Below, piece after piece: positions 1 through 8,019 of a DNA stretch of 64,000 nucleotides (position 1 is its first letter; each line of letters begins with the position of its first letter). Made by a program: the position numbers and the translations under genes. Below the pieces are notes generated by a model. It did not search any database. It was given only the letters and a program-made list of their open reading frames with translations, and was not told the DNA's origin. This stretch comes from CAWAHD01 sp963781785. Its GTDB lineage: Bacteria; Planctomycetota; Planctomycetia; Isosphaerales; Isosphaeraceae. Location: positions 826,840-890,839 of the forward strand of contig CAWAHD010000003.1 in assembly GCA_963781785.1 (NCBI GenBank). Reading direction: 5' to 3'.

Positions 1-87
1 TCGTAGAACGGAATTCATTCCGTTGTCCGGCCAAATTCGATGCGTGTGCCCAAAGCAATCAGAAACGGAATGAATTCCGTTCTACGA
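1..87. repeat. Inverted repeat (24-bp arms) at the window edge
   Basis: Bases 1-24 are the exact reverse complement of 64-87, separated by 39 nt. Each arm contains a smaller hairpin (ACGGAAT-TC-ATTCCGT). The shape resembles a REP/MITE-type element or a strong intergenic stem-loop. No gene is adjacent within the window, and the left side is cut by the window edge. Confidence 0.6.
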
Positions 88-971
88 AGCATTTTGCCGC
101 CCGACGCGTCTGGTCCCGGAGTCACGCAACTCGATTGAGTGCTCCTCTCGATCTGGATCGCTCGACCGCCGGCCGCGTGTTGTGAGCCCGCGGACTCCGC
201 TCGACGTTGCTCGCGGCAGGTGGCTCCTGCCATGAGTGGAAAGACAGGCAACGCATCGGGCCATCTGATTTGGTAGGTTCGGTAATCCAGCGAGGACGCG
301 ATCCGCGGGGGTTGCATCATGACGGTCGCGCGTTCGCAACTGGTCGATCCAGCCGTAACGCGTTGGTATCGTTGCATCACCCGGCGTGTTGCACGTGCCT
401 GAGGCTCGTAACGTTCGGGCGTCGTTACTACCCACGCCAGCGCGATGTGTGTCCTTCGACTTCGGTACTTCTCTCTCGCAGTGCCGCTGGCGGTACTGTG
501 GGCAACTGCTCCACTTTCCGTTGTTTTACTCTCTGGCAGCGCCGCTGGCGCTGCTGGTGTGTGTCTACTTCCTTTTTGCAGAAAGTGTCGTCACCCTCGT
601 CACCTCGTCACCCGCGTTGTCACATTCCGCACAATGCTCGCGAGCGGCGCTCCGGAGGGCCGCAAGATCCGCGCGACCGGCACGCGCGGCCAGCCGCGGG
701 TGACGACACGGGGTCGTCACCCGCAGAGCGTGTCGTCACCCCGAGGCGGCACGATCGGGAGTTGACGGGCCTGGTGCGGCCGCGCAGCCCGCTCATCCGC
801 CAGAATCGTGAGAATCACTCGACCTGCGCAAGCGGACCGAGCCGGTGGCGCCCCGCTTGGACACCGACACGGATCGGCTCGATCCGCAGGATTTCTCCGA
901 ATTGCCGCTCTCGCGGGTTTGCGCGATGAGAGCGAGAGGGGGAATGACTCGGCCAACTTGGGTGCTTTCGT
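88..971. other. Intergenic, with dispersed-repeat fragments
   Basis: I find no convincing gene here. Bases 237-297 match 31393-31461. Bases 367-452 match 26778-26854 and, more weakly, 28979-29056. Bases 698-722 form a 9-bp hairpin (GGGTGACGA / TCGTCACCC), and GTCGTCACC recurs nearby. The apparent open frames have no recognisable motifs and appear to arise from repetitive GC-rich sequence. Confidence 0.5.
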
Positions 972-1080
972 GATTGGAAATCAGGGCCTGTTCCAAGTCG
1001 GACTCGCGGAATCGCTCGTCCTGGCGGCGCCCTGCGAATTCGACTACCAGCGGATCGTTGACGAGGTCGAACGTCGACTG
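972..1080 (-). pseudogene. Possible YhcG/DUF1016 nuclease fragment
   Basis: The minus-strand translation contains DPLVVEF followed by FRESDLEQALI. This resembles the junction of YhcG-type (DUF1016) nucleases, where a DPY-x-EFL motif leads into a 'ESDLExALI' helix. Flanking sequence does not continue the family. Bases 1225-1290 resemble the DNA just upstream of the larger yhcG copy (22235-22290), suggesting an internally deleted relative of that gene. The assignment rests on about 30 residues. Confidence 0.4.
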
Positions 1081-1447
1081 ATTTCGTGTCCCTTCTGGGC
1101 CAATGCCACCACCCCGGCCTTGTCCCTGCTTAGTTAGAGGGCCTAGAGCGAACGCTCGACCGGTTTCGGGGGGCTGGCCTTGGGACGTCTCCCGGCAGGC
1201 TTGATCTGTGCATTCCTGGATGGGGTGGTCCTCTTCGCCATGCCCCAGGTATAGCACGGCATGCTTGTCCAAGGGAGTGCTTTGCCCTGACCGGAGGTCA
1301 TAACGCGCTTTATGGGATACGATCACGGTCCTGTCAGCCACCGACCTGCGCGGAAGGTTTTGTTCAGCGATCAGAGATCAATCGTGGAAGCGGCCTCATT
1401 AAGAAACGAGTATCATTCCCGACTCGGCGCATTCTCCCGCCGTATGA
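1081..1447. other. Intergenic, no gene seen
   Basis: This stretch lies downstream of the kinase gene and contains the yhcG-upstream-like segment at about 1225-1290. I see no other gene, repeat or clear terminator. Confidence 0.4.
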
Positions 1448-3550
1448 TCACAATCCAGTCTTCAAGGCCGACGGGATCGCGCGACCTTGGGCCTCTGTCT
1501 CTCTCCGTGGAGCGAGGAGATCATCGAGGCGTCCCTGAAGCACGGTCACAAGGCGTTCGGCCCGAGCGTCGCGGGGATCGAGCCGTAGCGTCTGGCGGGC
1601 TTCGCCGATCGCCAGCTTCCAATTGCGTTCGACGGTGCTACGGTCATCGAAGCGCCAGGCGTTCTTGGCCCGCTGCACGAACGCTACGCCCAGGCATAGG
1701 TGTGCGGTTGCCTGGTCCGGATACCGAGCGACCATGGTTTTGCCGAGTGCGTGAATCCGGTCGACAGTCCGATGGGCCTCATCGAGCTTCGCGTTGCGGC
1801 GTTGGGTCGCGGCCCTCTCTGCGACTAGTTCTATCAACCGATAGCAGTCCTCCGCTTCCTTGTAGGAAGCCAGGCTGTCGGTGCCGGGGGTCGAGGACAG
1901 GAACCTCAGCACGCGATCCACCCAGTCCGCCGCCGTGAGACGGTCGATTTCTCGGTCCGAGAACCACCCAAGGATCTCACCCAGCCTCAATCTAAAGGCG
2001 CTCTCACGCCGATTGTGTCGCGCGAACTGGTCATTGGGGTCTTCCCGGAGAATCTTTTCCCAGTACAACAGGGACTCGGTGTAAAGAGGACGGGCTTCAG
2101 CCACTTTCCCGTGGGCGTCAAGGTCTATCCCGAGGACAAGGCTGGCGGTGGCCAAGAGCCTCCAGGTCTGGGGATCGTGCGGCTGTAACTTGGCCAGATC
2201 GAGGATGAGGCTTCGCGCAACCTGAACGCGTTCGATGACAATGTCGCTTGATAGCCCCGTAAAGAGGCCCATACCTCCCAAGTCGAGTACCTCAGAAAGG
2301 GCAGATCGCGCGGCCTTGTGGCCGGCTTCGGCACGGCCGCGCTCGCGTTCGGCGAGGTTGCGCTCGACATCGGCTTGCCTCCACAGCAGGACAATCGCGA
2401 GGAAGCCTACGGAAATCGTCATCATCAAGGCGCCCACAAGCGCGGCGACTGCCGGGCGACGGCGACACCAGCGCCAGGTGTGCTCGATCGGGGACACGGG
2501 ACGTGCGGAAATCGGCTTGCCGTCGAGCCAACGGCGCAGTTCGCCGGCCAATGCCTGGGCCGAGGCGTATCGCCGAGACGGCTGCTTCTCCAGGCACTTG
2601 AAAGCGATGGTTTCCAGGTCGCGGGGAATCTTCGGGTTCAGACGCCTGGGCGGCACGGGATTCTGGTGACGCACCTGGTCGAGCGTCTCCAGTGTCGAAG
2701 CTCCCTCGAACGGCGGTCGGCCGGTCAGCAGCTCGTAGAAGATGGCCCCGAGTGCGTGGATGTCGGTGGGCGCACCGAGCTGGCTGCGCAACCCGGCGGC
2801 CTGCTCGGGCGCCATGTAAGCTGGAGTGCCGCGGAAGCCGCCCAGACTCGGCTCGGATAAGCCGGGATCGTCGTCGTCGCATCGGGCCAGGCCGAAATCG
2901 GAGACCTTGGCGATCACCCGGTCCCAGCGTGCGTCGTCCTCGCCGTCCAGGAGGATGTTGGACGGCTTGAGGTCGAGATGGTGCAGCCCCCGGCCGTGAA
3001 AGCAGCCGACCGCGCCGGCGATCATCTCGACCATTCCCGCAGCCGACCGCGGCGGCAGGGGCCCGGTCCGCGCCAGCCGCTCTTTGAGGTCGCCGCCGGA
3101 GACGTACTCAAGCACGAGGTAGTACCAGCCGTCCGCCTCGCCGCAATCGTGGAGGGTGACGACGTTCGGGTGCCGGACAGTGGACACCGCCCGCGCTTTG
3201 CGCAGCCAGCGGCGGCGGGCTGCGGGACTCTCGCCGCCCGACGCCGAGGGGAGGACCTTGATCACAACGGAGCGGCCCAGACCGCCCGTCCGCACGGCCT
3301 GGTAAACCACGCCCATCCGGCCGCGGTGCAGCTCGCGCTCGATCGAGAAGCCCGGGACGCACGGCGATCGCTCCGGTACCGGCAGCACGAGCCGAAGGCC
3401 GGGGCGCCTTAGCGCGTGCCGCTCGAGAGCAGCAGTGCAAACGGAGCACTCCTCAACGTGCTCCTCCATAGCGTCGTAGGTCGGCTCGTCGAGCGCATCC
3501 GTGCCGAGCAACCGCAAGAGATCCTCCCCGGGGCAGGACGACATGGTCAT
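1448..3550 (-). CDS. Zinc-finger/Ser-Thr protein kinase with membrane segment and TPR-like tail
   Basis: This 700-residue protein begins with a small zinc-finger motif (H31-x3-C35-x2-C38), like those of anti-sigma factors. The kinase domain (about 68-340) has a weak glycine loop (HRGRMG), catalytic K98 in VVIK, a catalytic loop HLDLKPSN, DFG and a MAPEQ segment. The usual HRD arginine is leucine, making it a non-RD kinase, but the catalytic Asp and Asn are kept. A hydrophobic helix at about 368-390 should anchor it in the inner membrane. The C-terminal part is helical and TPR-like. It starts 31 nt after the ECF sigma gene on the same strand, so the two probably form an operon in which the kinase signals to the sigma factor. 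The substrate is unknown. Confidence 0.9.
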   Translation of the reverse strand: MTMSSCPGEDLLRLLGTDALDEPTYDAMEEHVEECSVCTAALERHALRRPGLRLVLPVPERSPCVPGFSIERELHRGRMGVVYQAVRTGGLGRSVVIKVLPSASGGESPAARRRWLRKARAVSTVRHPNVVTLHDCGEADGWYYLVLEYVSGGDLKERLARTGPLPPRSAAGMVEMIAGAVGCFHGRGLHHLDLKPSNILLDGEDDARWDRVIAKVSDFGLARCDDDDPGLSEPSLGGFRGTPAYMAPEQAAGLRSQLGAPTDIHALGAIFYELLTGRPPFEGASTLETLDQVRHQNPVPPRRLNPKIPRDLETIAFKCLEKQPSRRYASAQALAGELRRWLDGKPISARPVSPIEHTWRWCRRRPAVAALVGALMMTISVGFLAIVLLWRQADVERNLAERERGRAEAGHKAARSALSEVLDLGGMGLFTGLSSDIVIERVQVARSLILDLAKLQPHDPQTWRLLATASLVLGIDLDAHGKVAEARPLYTESLLYWEKILREDPNDQFARHNRRESAFRLRLGEILGWFSDREIDRLTAADWVDRVLRFLSSTPGTDSLASYKEAEDCYRLIELVAERAATQRRNAKLDEAHRTVDRIHALGKTMVARYPDQATAHLCLGVAFVQRAKNAWRFDDRSTVERNWKLAIGEARQTLRLDPRDARAERLVTVLQGRLDDLLAPRRETEAQGRAIPSALKTGL

Positions 3551-3581
3551 GAACCCTCCCGTTGATCGGATCGGCCGGCGC

Positions 3582-4226
3582 TCAGGCGCCCTTCGCCCAC
3601 TCCTCCGACACGCGCCGCCCCTCGTCGCGGAGCAGGACGCGCACCCTCTTCACTGCCGCGTAGACGGCCGCCTTTTTCATGCCCAGGGTCTGCGCCGTCT
3701 GCTCAACGCCCCACTGGTACACGGCGACAAGCCAGAACGCTTCCCAGTTGTGGGGCTTGACTCGCGCCCTCACCTCCGCCTGGATCTCCGCACCCGCATC
3801 CAGCAGCAGGCGCACGGCCGGATCGGTTGGCTCTTCAGCGTCATCAGTGTCGCGATGCGCACCGGCGATTTTCCCGCGATCGGCCACGGGCATGCCGTCG
3901 GGATCGTCCAGACTGAAGTGCGCGTGAGCCCGCTGCTCGTGCAAGTAATTGAGCACGCGCCACTCGCAAATCTGTCGCAACCAGCCGCGGAACGAACCGC
4001 TCGGGTCATACTCGAACGTCCGCATCCGCACGGCCAGCTCGCACCAGACGCGAGCACAGATTTCGTCGATCGCCTCCTCGCGCAGCCCATAGCCGCGGCA
4101 CCAGCGCCGCACGCGCGGGTCGTAGGTGCCCCAGAACCGGACCCAGCCGGGGTGGTTTTCCGAGCCGGTGACCTTACTCAACAGTGTCGGGCTCGTGGAT
4201 CCGTCATTGACATCGACCGGCTTCAT
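3582..4226 (-). CDS. ECF-family RNA polymerase sigma factor
   Basis: This 214-residue protein has the two-domain layout of ECF sigma factors. Region 2 is around 25-95, with YDPSGSFRGWLRQI typical of the region 2.3/2.4 helix. A linker follows, then a sigma-4 helix-turn-helix around 155-205 (VEQTAQTLGMKKAAVYAAVKR). It would direct RNA polymerase to a dedicated promoter set. Its partner downstream is a zinc-finger Ser/Thr kinase, an arrangement known from planctomycetes in which kinase activity is thought to replace a classical anti-sigma factor. The target genes are not identified. The upstream region (4255-4345) is AT-richer and could hold the promoter. Confidence 0.88.
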   Translation of the reverse strand: MKPVDVNDGSTSPTLLSKVTGSENHPGWVRFWGTYDPRVRRWCRGYGLREEAIDEICARVWCELAVRMRTFEYDPSGSFRGWLRQICEWRVLNYLHEQRAHAHFSLDDPDGMPVADRGKIAGAHRDTDDAEEPTDPAVRLLLDAGAEIQAEVRARVKPHNWEAFWLVAVYQWGVEQTAQTLGMKKAAVYAAVKRVRVLLRDEGRRVSEEWAKGA

Positions 4227-4875
4227 CGCTCGGGCTCCGTCGGTGCAAGGGATTGCTGGCTAAAGAATTGCTGCGCGCGTCTCGTTTTTTTTCGTAAAGC
4301 GTGTCGAAACGATTTGTAAATCAGATAGAGGACAACACCTTGGCTCGAGGCGCCAGCCTGGCTGCGAGCTCGGAATCGAGGGTTCAAGTGACGGGCACGC
4401 GCCGTCACAGTTGCTGCGTGACCGCACAGTGTGGGAGCGTCGCCGTCTGACCGGCCTCCAGGAGATTAAACCCGACCCCGATCTTGCCGTCGCCGCGAAT
4501 CGCGATCGGATTGCTCGAGGGAATCCATCCTAGGAGCAGCCAGGCCGGACGTCAAGTTTCCGGTACGCCTTCGAGCGCGAAGCCGTTGACGTCGTCGGGC
4601 AGGGCCAGCCGGTCGAGATCGTGGCGAATGACAGCGCGGGGTTGCTGTCGCCGATTGCAATCAGCACATGCGGCCTCGTTGTGAATTTCGCGGACACTCT
4701 GACCCTCGCACAAGACGGCACCCTGGACTTCATCGAGCAGCGCAGGCATTGAGACGTCGCGGCCGCTGCCGGGCCCGGCAACGGAAGTAACGGGTCCGCT
4801 GTTGCCGATCGGGGTGGACGAGCAGTGAAAAGCCGGCGAGTGAAAACAGCTCTTCTCAATTCTTTTAATTATTCT
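4227..4875. other. Intergenic with possible decayed exported-protein fragment
   Basis: No intact gene is visible. On the plus strand at about 4565-4752 an open stretch (containing VDVVGQGQPVEIV and ending DFIEQRRH) reads like a piece of a beta-rich surface protein, but it has no start and no assignable domain. The rest looks non-coding. Confidence 0.35.
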
Positions 4876-4972
4876 TTGCGACCATCGCGCAAGTTTGGGG
4901 CCCGGAGAGCGTCTGCAAAGTGGGCATCGAAATCGGCGAGGCTCGTCCTCGCGGCGGAGACGAATGGAGGCT
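4876..4972 (+). ncRNA. Candidate structured leader element, copy 1
   Basis: Bases 4886-4920 are a 35-nt exact match to 7804-7838, and similarity continues to a GCGGAGACGAAYGG block at 4955-4967. Possible pairings are CCAT 4882-4885 with ATGG 4964-4967, GCCC 4900-4903 with GGGC 4922-4925, and CGTCT 4910-4914 with AGACG 4958-4962. In copy 2 the outer stem uses different bases yet still pairs. The element lies about 210 nt upstream of the PEP-CTERM gene start, as expected for a 5' UTR regulatory RNA. I do not recognise it as a known riboswitch class. A protein-binding DNA element is the alternative. Confidence 0.45.
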
Positions 4973-5181
4973 GCTCGAGACATGCATCCCGTCGCCGACT
5001 TCCATGCTGGTCGCTGGGATCGGAGAGGTCCCGTCGATCGCCGGCCGGCTCGAATGCCGCGCGAAAACTACGTCGGAGTCAAGAAACCGTTCTCACCCTT
5101 GCATTACCTTCGATGAAGATCCCGAGCTGCTGGCGCGGCTCTCGCCGCGTTCGGTCTGCTCACAACCGGGAGGACCGATCG

Positions 5182-5910
5182 ATGAAGCGCTCGAGCCTGA
5201 TGACTTTGCGGGTGATCAGCACCGTTGTTCTCTGCCTGACCCTGGGAGCCACGGAGGGCTATTGCGGCCCCGTTTTCTACTCGACATCCCATGCCTCGGA
5301 ATGGGAGGTCGCTACGAAAGTGGGCGGCACAGACGGTTTATTTTCGTCGTTTCCCACCACGGGTTTCGTCACGGCGACTGCGGTTACCGGGAGGTTCACG
5401 GGGACGACCCAGTGGATCGCCAACAATTCGACCGGAACGAACGTGCCGGGAGACTGGACCTTCTTCGTTTTCCGGGAGACATTCGACCTGACGGGCTACG
5501 ATCCGAACACCGCTAACCTGCAGTTTCAATGGGCCGCTGACGATTCTGGTCAAGGTTTTGCCGACCGTGGAACTTGGGTACCGAAATACAGCCTGAACGG
5601 CGGCAGTCTGGTGACCGGTACGTGGCCGGGCGGGAATACTTACGGCTTTGGTCCGACGGTGGACATTTCCAGCGGCTTTGTACCTGGGATCAACGTGATC
5701 GAATTCTATGTGGAAGGCAACGGCGGAACGGACGGGTTTGCGCTGAACCCGATTAGCTTTACGGCCAGCGTCCCCGAGCCCGCTAGCCTCACTCTGCTCG
5801 GCATTTCGGCGGCCGCTGGCCTCGGCTACCTCGGCGTGCAAACGCGGCGCCAGCGATCAGCCGCCCGCGGGAAAACGGTTGAGGCTAGCCATCGGCAAAA
5901 ACGGTGCTGA
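5182..5910 (+). CDS. PEP-CTERM exported protein
   Basis: The start at 5182 is chosen because a GGGAGG ribosome-binding site precedes it by 7-8 nt and a signal peptide follows (MKRSSLMTLRV...GYC). The 242-residue protein is rich in Gly, Thr and Ser with a predicted beta-rich body. It ends in a classic PEP-CTERM sorting signal: VPEPASLTLLG, a hydrophobic helix, then a basic tail (QTRRQRSAAR). Proteins with this tail are exported and processed by an exosortase; none is encoded in the window. The body (domain unknown) contains WTFFVFRETFDLTG, typical of secreted PEP-CTERM beta-sandwich proteins. A conserved leader element lies upstream. Confidence 0.85.
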   Translation: MKRSSLMTLRVISTVVLCLTLGATEGYCGPVFYSTSHASEWEVATKVGGTDGLFSSFPTTGFVTATAVTGRFTGTTQWIANNSTGTNVPGDWTFFVFRETFDLTGYDPNTANLQFQWAADDSGQGFADRGTWVPKYSLNGGSLVTGTWPGGNTYGFGPTVDISSGFVPGINVIEFYVEGNGGTDGFALNPISFTASVPEPASLTLLGISAAAGLGYLGVQTRRQRSAARGKTVEASHRQKRC

Positions 5911-6012
5911 GCGAGTTCCGCGTCGATTTCGGCCGGCGGATCCACCGGCATGCTCGGGCATCGTGGAGGTAGATAGATCATTCGCGGTGGAGTTTCGCAA
6001 TGGGAGGGAAAC

Positions 6013-7437
6013 GTGGTGTTGCGCCGTCTGAAACGATACTCGCGCCAATGGCAGCGCCTCGGGGCAAGGCGCAGGGAGATCCACAAGCGGCGGCCGCTTG
6101 TGGATGGTTTGGAGCGACGGGAGTTGTTATCCACGGTCTCCGTTTCCGGGCAGGCCAACATTTACGGAGCGGGCCTCACGGTCCCCCCCGATCCTGGTGG
6201 CGGTGGCGGCGGCATTTTGCCGGTGAAGATCAACCTGTCCGCTCTCGGTAGCCCGCGAATGGTGGACTTTCCGACTGTCACCGGCACGGTCAGCGGCTGG
6301 GCGGCTGCCGGGGGATACAACGGTCCGGATGGCGGCGGCTATTGGGGCGGCGTGACGAACGTACCGGCCCATGGGGGCATCTCCGGCATCGAGGACGACA
6401 AGGCGACCATGTTTCTGGTCGGTGTCTTCCTTGGGCCCGACGGCCAACCCGCGAGCCCACCCCCGACTCTGAATGTCACCAGCGCGAACAGCGTGGAATC
6501 GTTTTCACCGCTCGTCGGCCAGCAGTTCTTCATAGGGGACGGCCACACGAGCGCTTATGCCCTACAGAAGTTTGTTGTGCCCGCCGGTGCGACCAGCCTA
6601 TTTCTGGGATTTGCCGAGAACTACCAGTTCGCTTATCCGAGTCGACCGCCGGGCTATTACGGCGACAATGGCGGTACGCTCACGGTCGATGTCGAAGCAG
6701 CGTCTCCTCTGCCGACGCAGACGGCACTCACGACCTCTGTCACTTCCGTGCCCCTCGGACAGCCGGTCACATTGACGACGACCGTCAGCGACTTGTCCAC
6801 CGGCGGGGCAACTCCCAACGGCGGAACGGTGACTTTCAACGACGAGTACGGAGCGCTCGGCAGCGCGACGCTCGTCGACGGCGTAGCTGTGCTCATAACC
6901 TCGAGCCTCCCGGCCGGCACGAATACGATCACGGCCTCCTACGGCGGCACCTCGGATTTCAGCGCGAGCACATCAGGCGCGACAACGGTGGTTGTGACCA
7001 AAACCCCAGTGGGTCCCGTCGGGACGCCTCGTCGCACGCAAATGGTGTTGCGAGCACAGCCCAGTCCCGCACCCTTCGCGCGGCCAGTCAGATTGGCTGC
7101 GACCGTTCAGAATCGCACCCGGCACGGTGGGACGCCTGGCGGGTTTGTCACGTTCTTCGACGGCATGGCGAACCTGGGAACAGTCGCTCTTAGCCGCGGC
7201 ACGGCGATCGTCACGACCACAATCCTGCACACGGGCGCGAACAAAATCGAGGCCGTATATACGCCGAGCACCGGATTCCTCGGCTGCACCAAATTCATCG
7301 TTGAGCATGTCAAGGTGCCTCGGATCGTCCGGACGGCCATGCGAAGCTCGATGAGCACGGCGGTCGCATCACCCCGCTCATCGGCGCCCATTCATCTGCT
7401 CGCACACGATGGGTTCAAAAATCGGCTCAGGGATTAG
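6013..7437 (+). CDS. Planctomycete surface protein with Ig-like domains
   Basis: This protein of about 474 residues has a basic N-terminus (KRYSRQWQRLGARRR) leading into GLERRELLST, the LExRxLL motif shared with the two giant proteins downstream. It starts at GTG 6013 or the adjacent GTG 6016, after GGGAGGG. Residues 30-230 form a PEP-CTERM-like beta domain (GPDGQPASPPPTLNV, FLGFAENY). Residues about 237-330 are a bacterial Ig-like domain (GQPVTLTTTVSDL, GTVTF, ITASYGG), and a second, more divergent one follows. It has no catalytic residues and is probably a secreted or cell-surface structural protein. It lies 100 nt after the PEP-CTERM gene on the same strand. Confidence 0.75.
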   Translation: MVLRRLKRYSRQWQRLGARRREIHKRRPLVDGLERRELLSTVSVSGQANIYGAGLTVPPDPGGGGGGILPVKINLSALGSPRMVDFPTVTGTVSGWAAAGGYNGPDGGGYWGGVTNVPAHGGISGIEDDKATMFLVGVFLGPDGQPASPPPTLNVTSANSVESFSPLVGQQFFIGDGHTSAYALQKFVVPAGATSLFLGFAENYQFAYPSRPPGYYGDNGGTLTVDVEAASPLPTQTALTTSVTSVPLGQPVTLTTTVSDLSTGGATPNGGTVTFNDEYGALGSATLVDGVAVLITSSLPAGTNTITASYGGTSDFSASTSGATTVVVTKTPVGPVGTPRRTQMVLRAQPSPAPFARPVRLAATVQNRTRHGGTPGGFVTFFDGMANLGTVALSRGTAIVTTTILHTGANKIEAVYTPSTGFLGCTKFIVEHVKVPRIVRTAMRSSMSTAVASPRSSAPIHLLAHDGFKNRLRD

Positions 7438-7795
7438 ATCGCAATGGTCGCATTCAGGTACGACGGGAGAAGTGCCACCATAAGATATATACATGTAAAT
7501 AACATTTCATCTTAATTGCATTCATCGCAACCGTCCGGGACGTGCGGACATGGCGATCGAGTTAACCCGCGTCGATCACAGTGGTCAGTCGCCAGTGACT
7601 TCGCCAGACAAGGGGCTCTCAGCGTTCCGGCGATCGCGGACCACGGGAAACCCCAAACGAGCCGGCCGCCACCGATTGAAGGCACAGATCCGACGAACAG
7701 GCAGATGGGACGTCAAGATGCCGCCATGCCAGCGATCCTGCCACCCGATACGAGCGACGAAAACGGCTCTTTCTGTACCGTATTGGTTTTTCTTC
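7438..7795. other. Intergenic, AT-rich segment
   Basis: The stretch at 7480-7530 is markedly AT-rich for this genome (ATATATACATGTAAATAAC) and may hold promoter or terminator sequence between the two surface-protein genes. No gene is seen. Confidence 0.35.
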
Positions 7796-7886
7796 CAGGC
7801 CGCCGCGCAAGTTTGGGGCCCGGAGAGCGTCTGCAAAGCGGGTGTCGAACTCTCTAAGCCTCCGCAGCGGAGACGAACGGTGCCTG
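7796..7886 (+). ncRNA. Candidate structured leader element, copy 2
   Basis: This shares the 35-nt core (7804-7838) and the downstream GCGGAGACGAACGG block (7867-7880) with copy 1. The outer helix here is CAGGC 7796-7800 with GCCTG 7882-7886, differing in sequence from copy 1 but still complementary. The GCCC/GGGT and CGTCT/AGACG pairings are kept. The ATG of the giant surface-protein gene follows about 135 nt later. Two copies ahead of two exported-protein genes suggest shared regulation, though the ligand or protein partner is unknown. Confidence 0.45.
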
Positions 7887-8019
7887 TTGAACACGCTGGA
7901 ATGCCGGCATCGCCATCCTTTCGATTCGTACCGATCAGCGGGGTCCGAGTGATCGATTGGCGGCGCGAGCTGGGCAAGCGGGTGCGGAAACGACCGTTGG
8001 GCCGCACAGGAGCACGACC

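Noticed and set aside
445..765. Small membrane-protein-like ORF
   Set aside because: Hydrophobicity arises from a GC-rich repeat (GCCGCTGGCG); there is no ribosome-binding site and part of it belongs to a dispersed repeat.
4876..4972. Cyclic-di-GMP riboswitch
   Set aside because: It would suit the surface-protein context, but the conserved core lacks the GEMM-I hallmarks I would expect, so no class is assigned.
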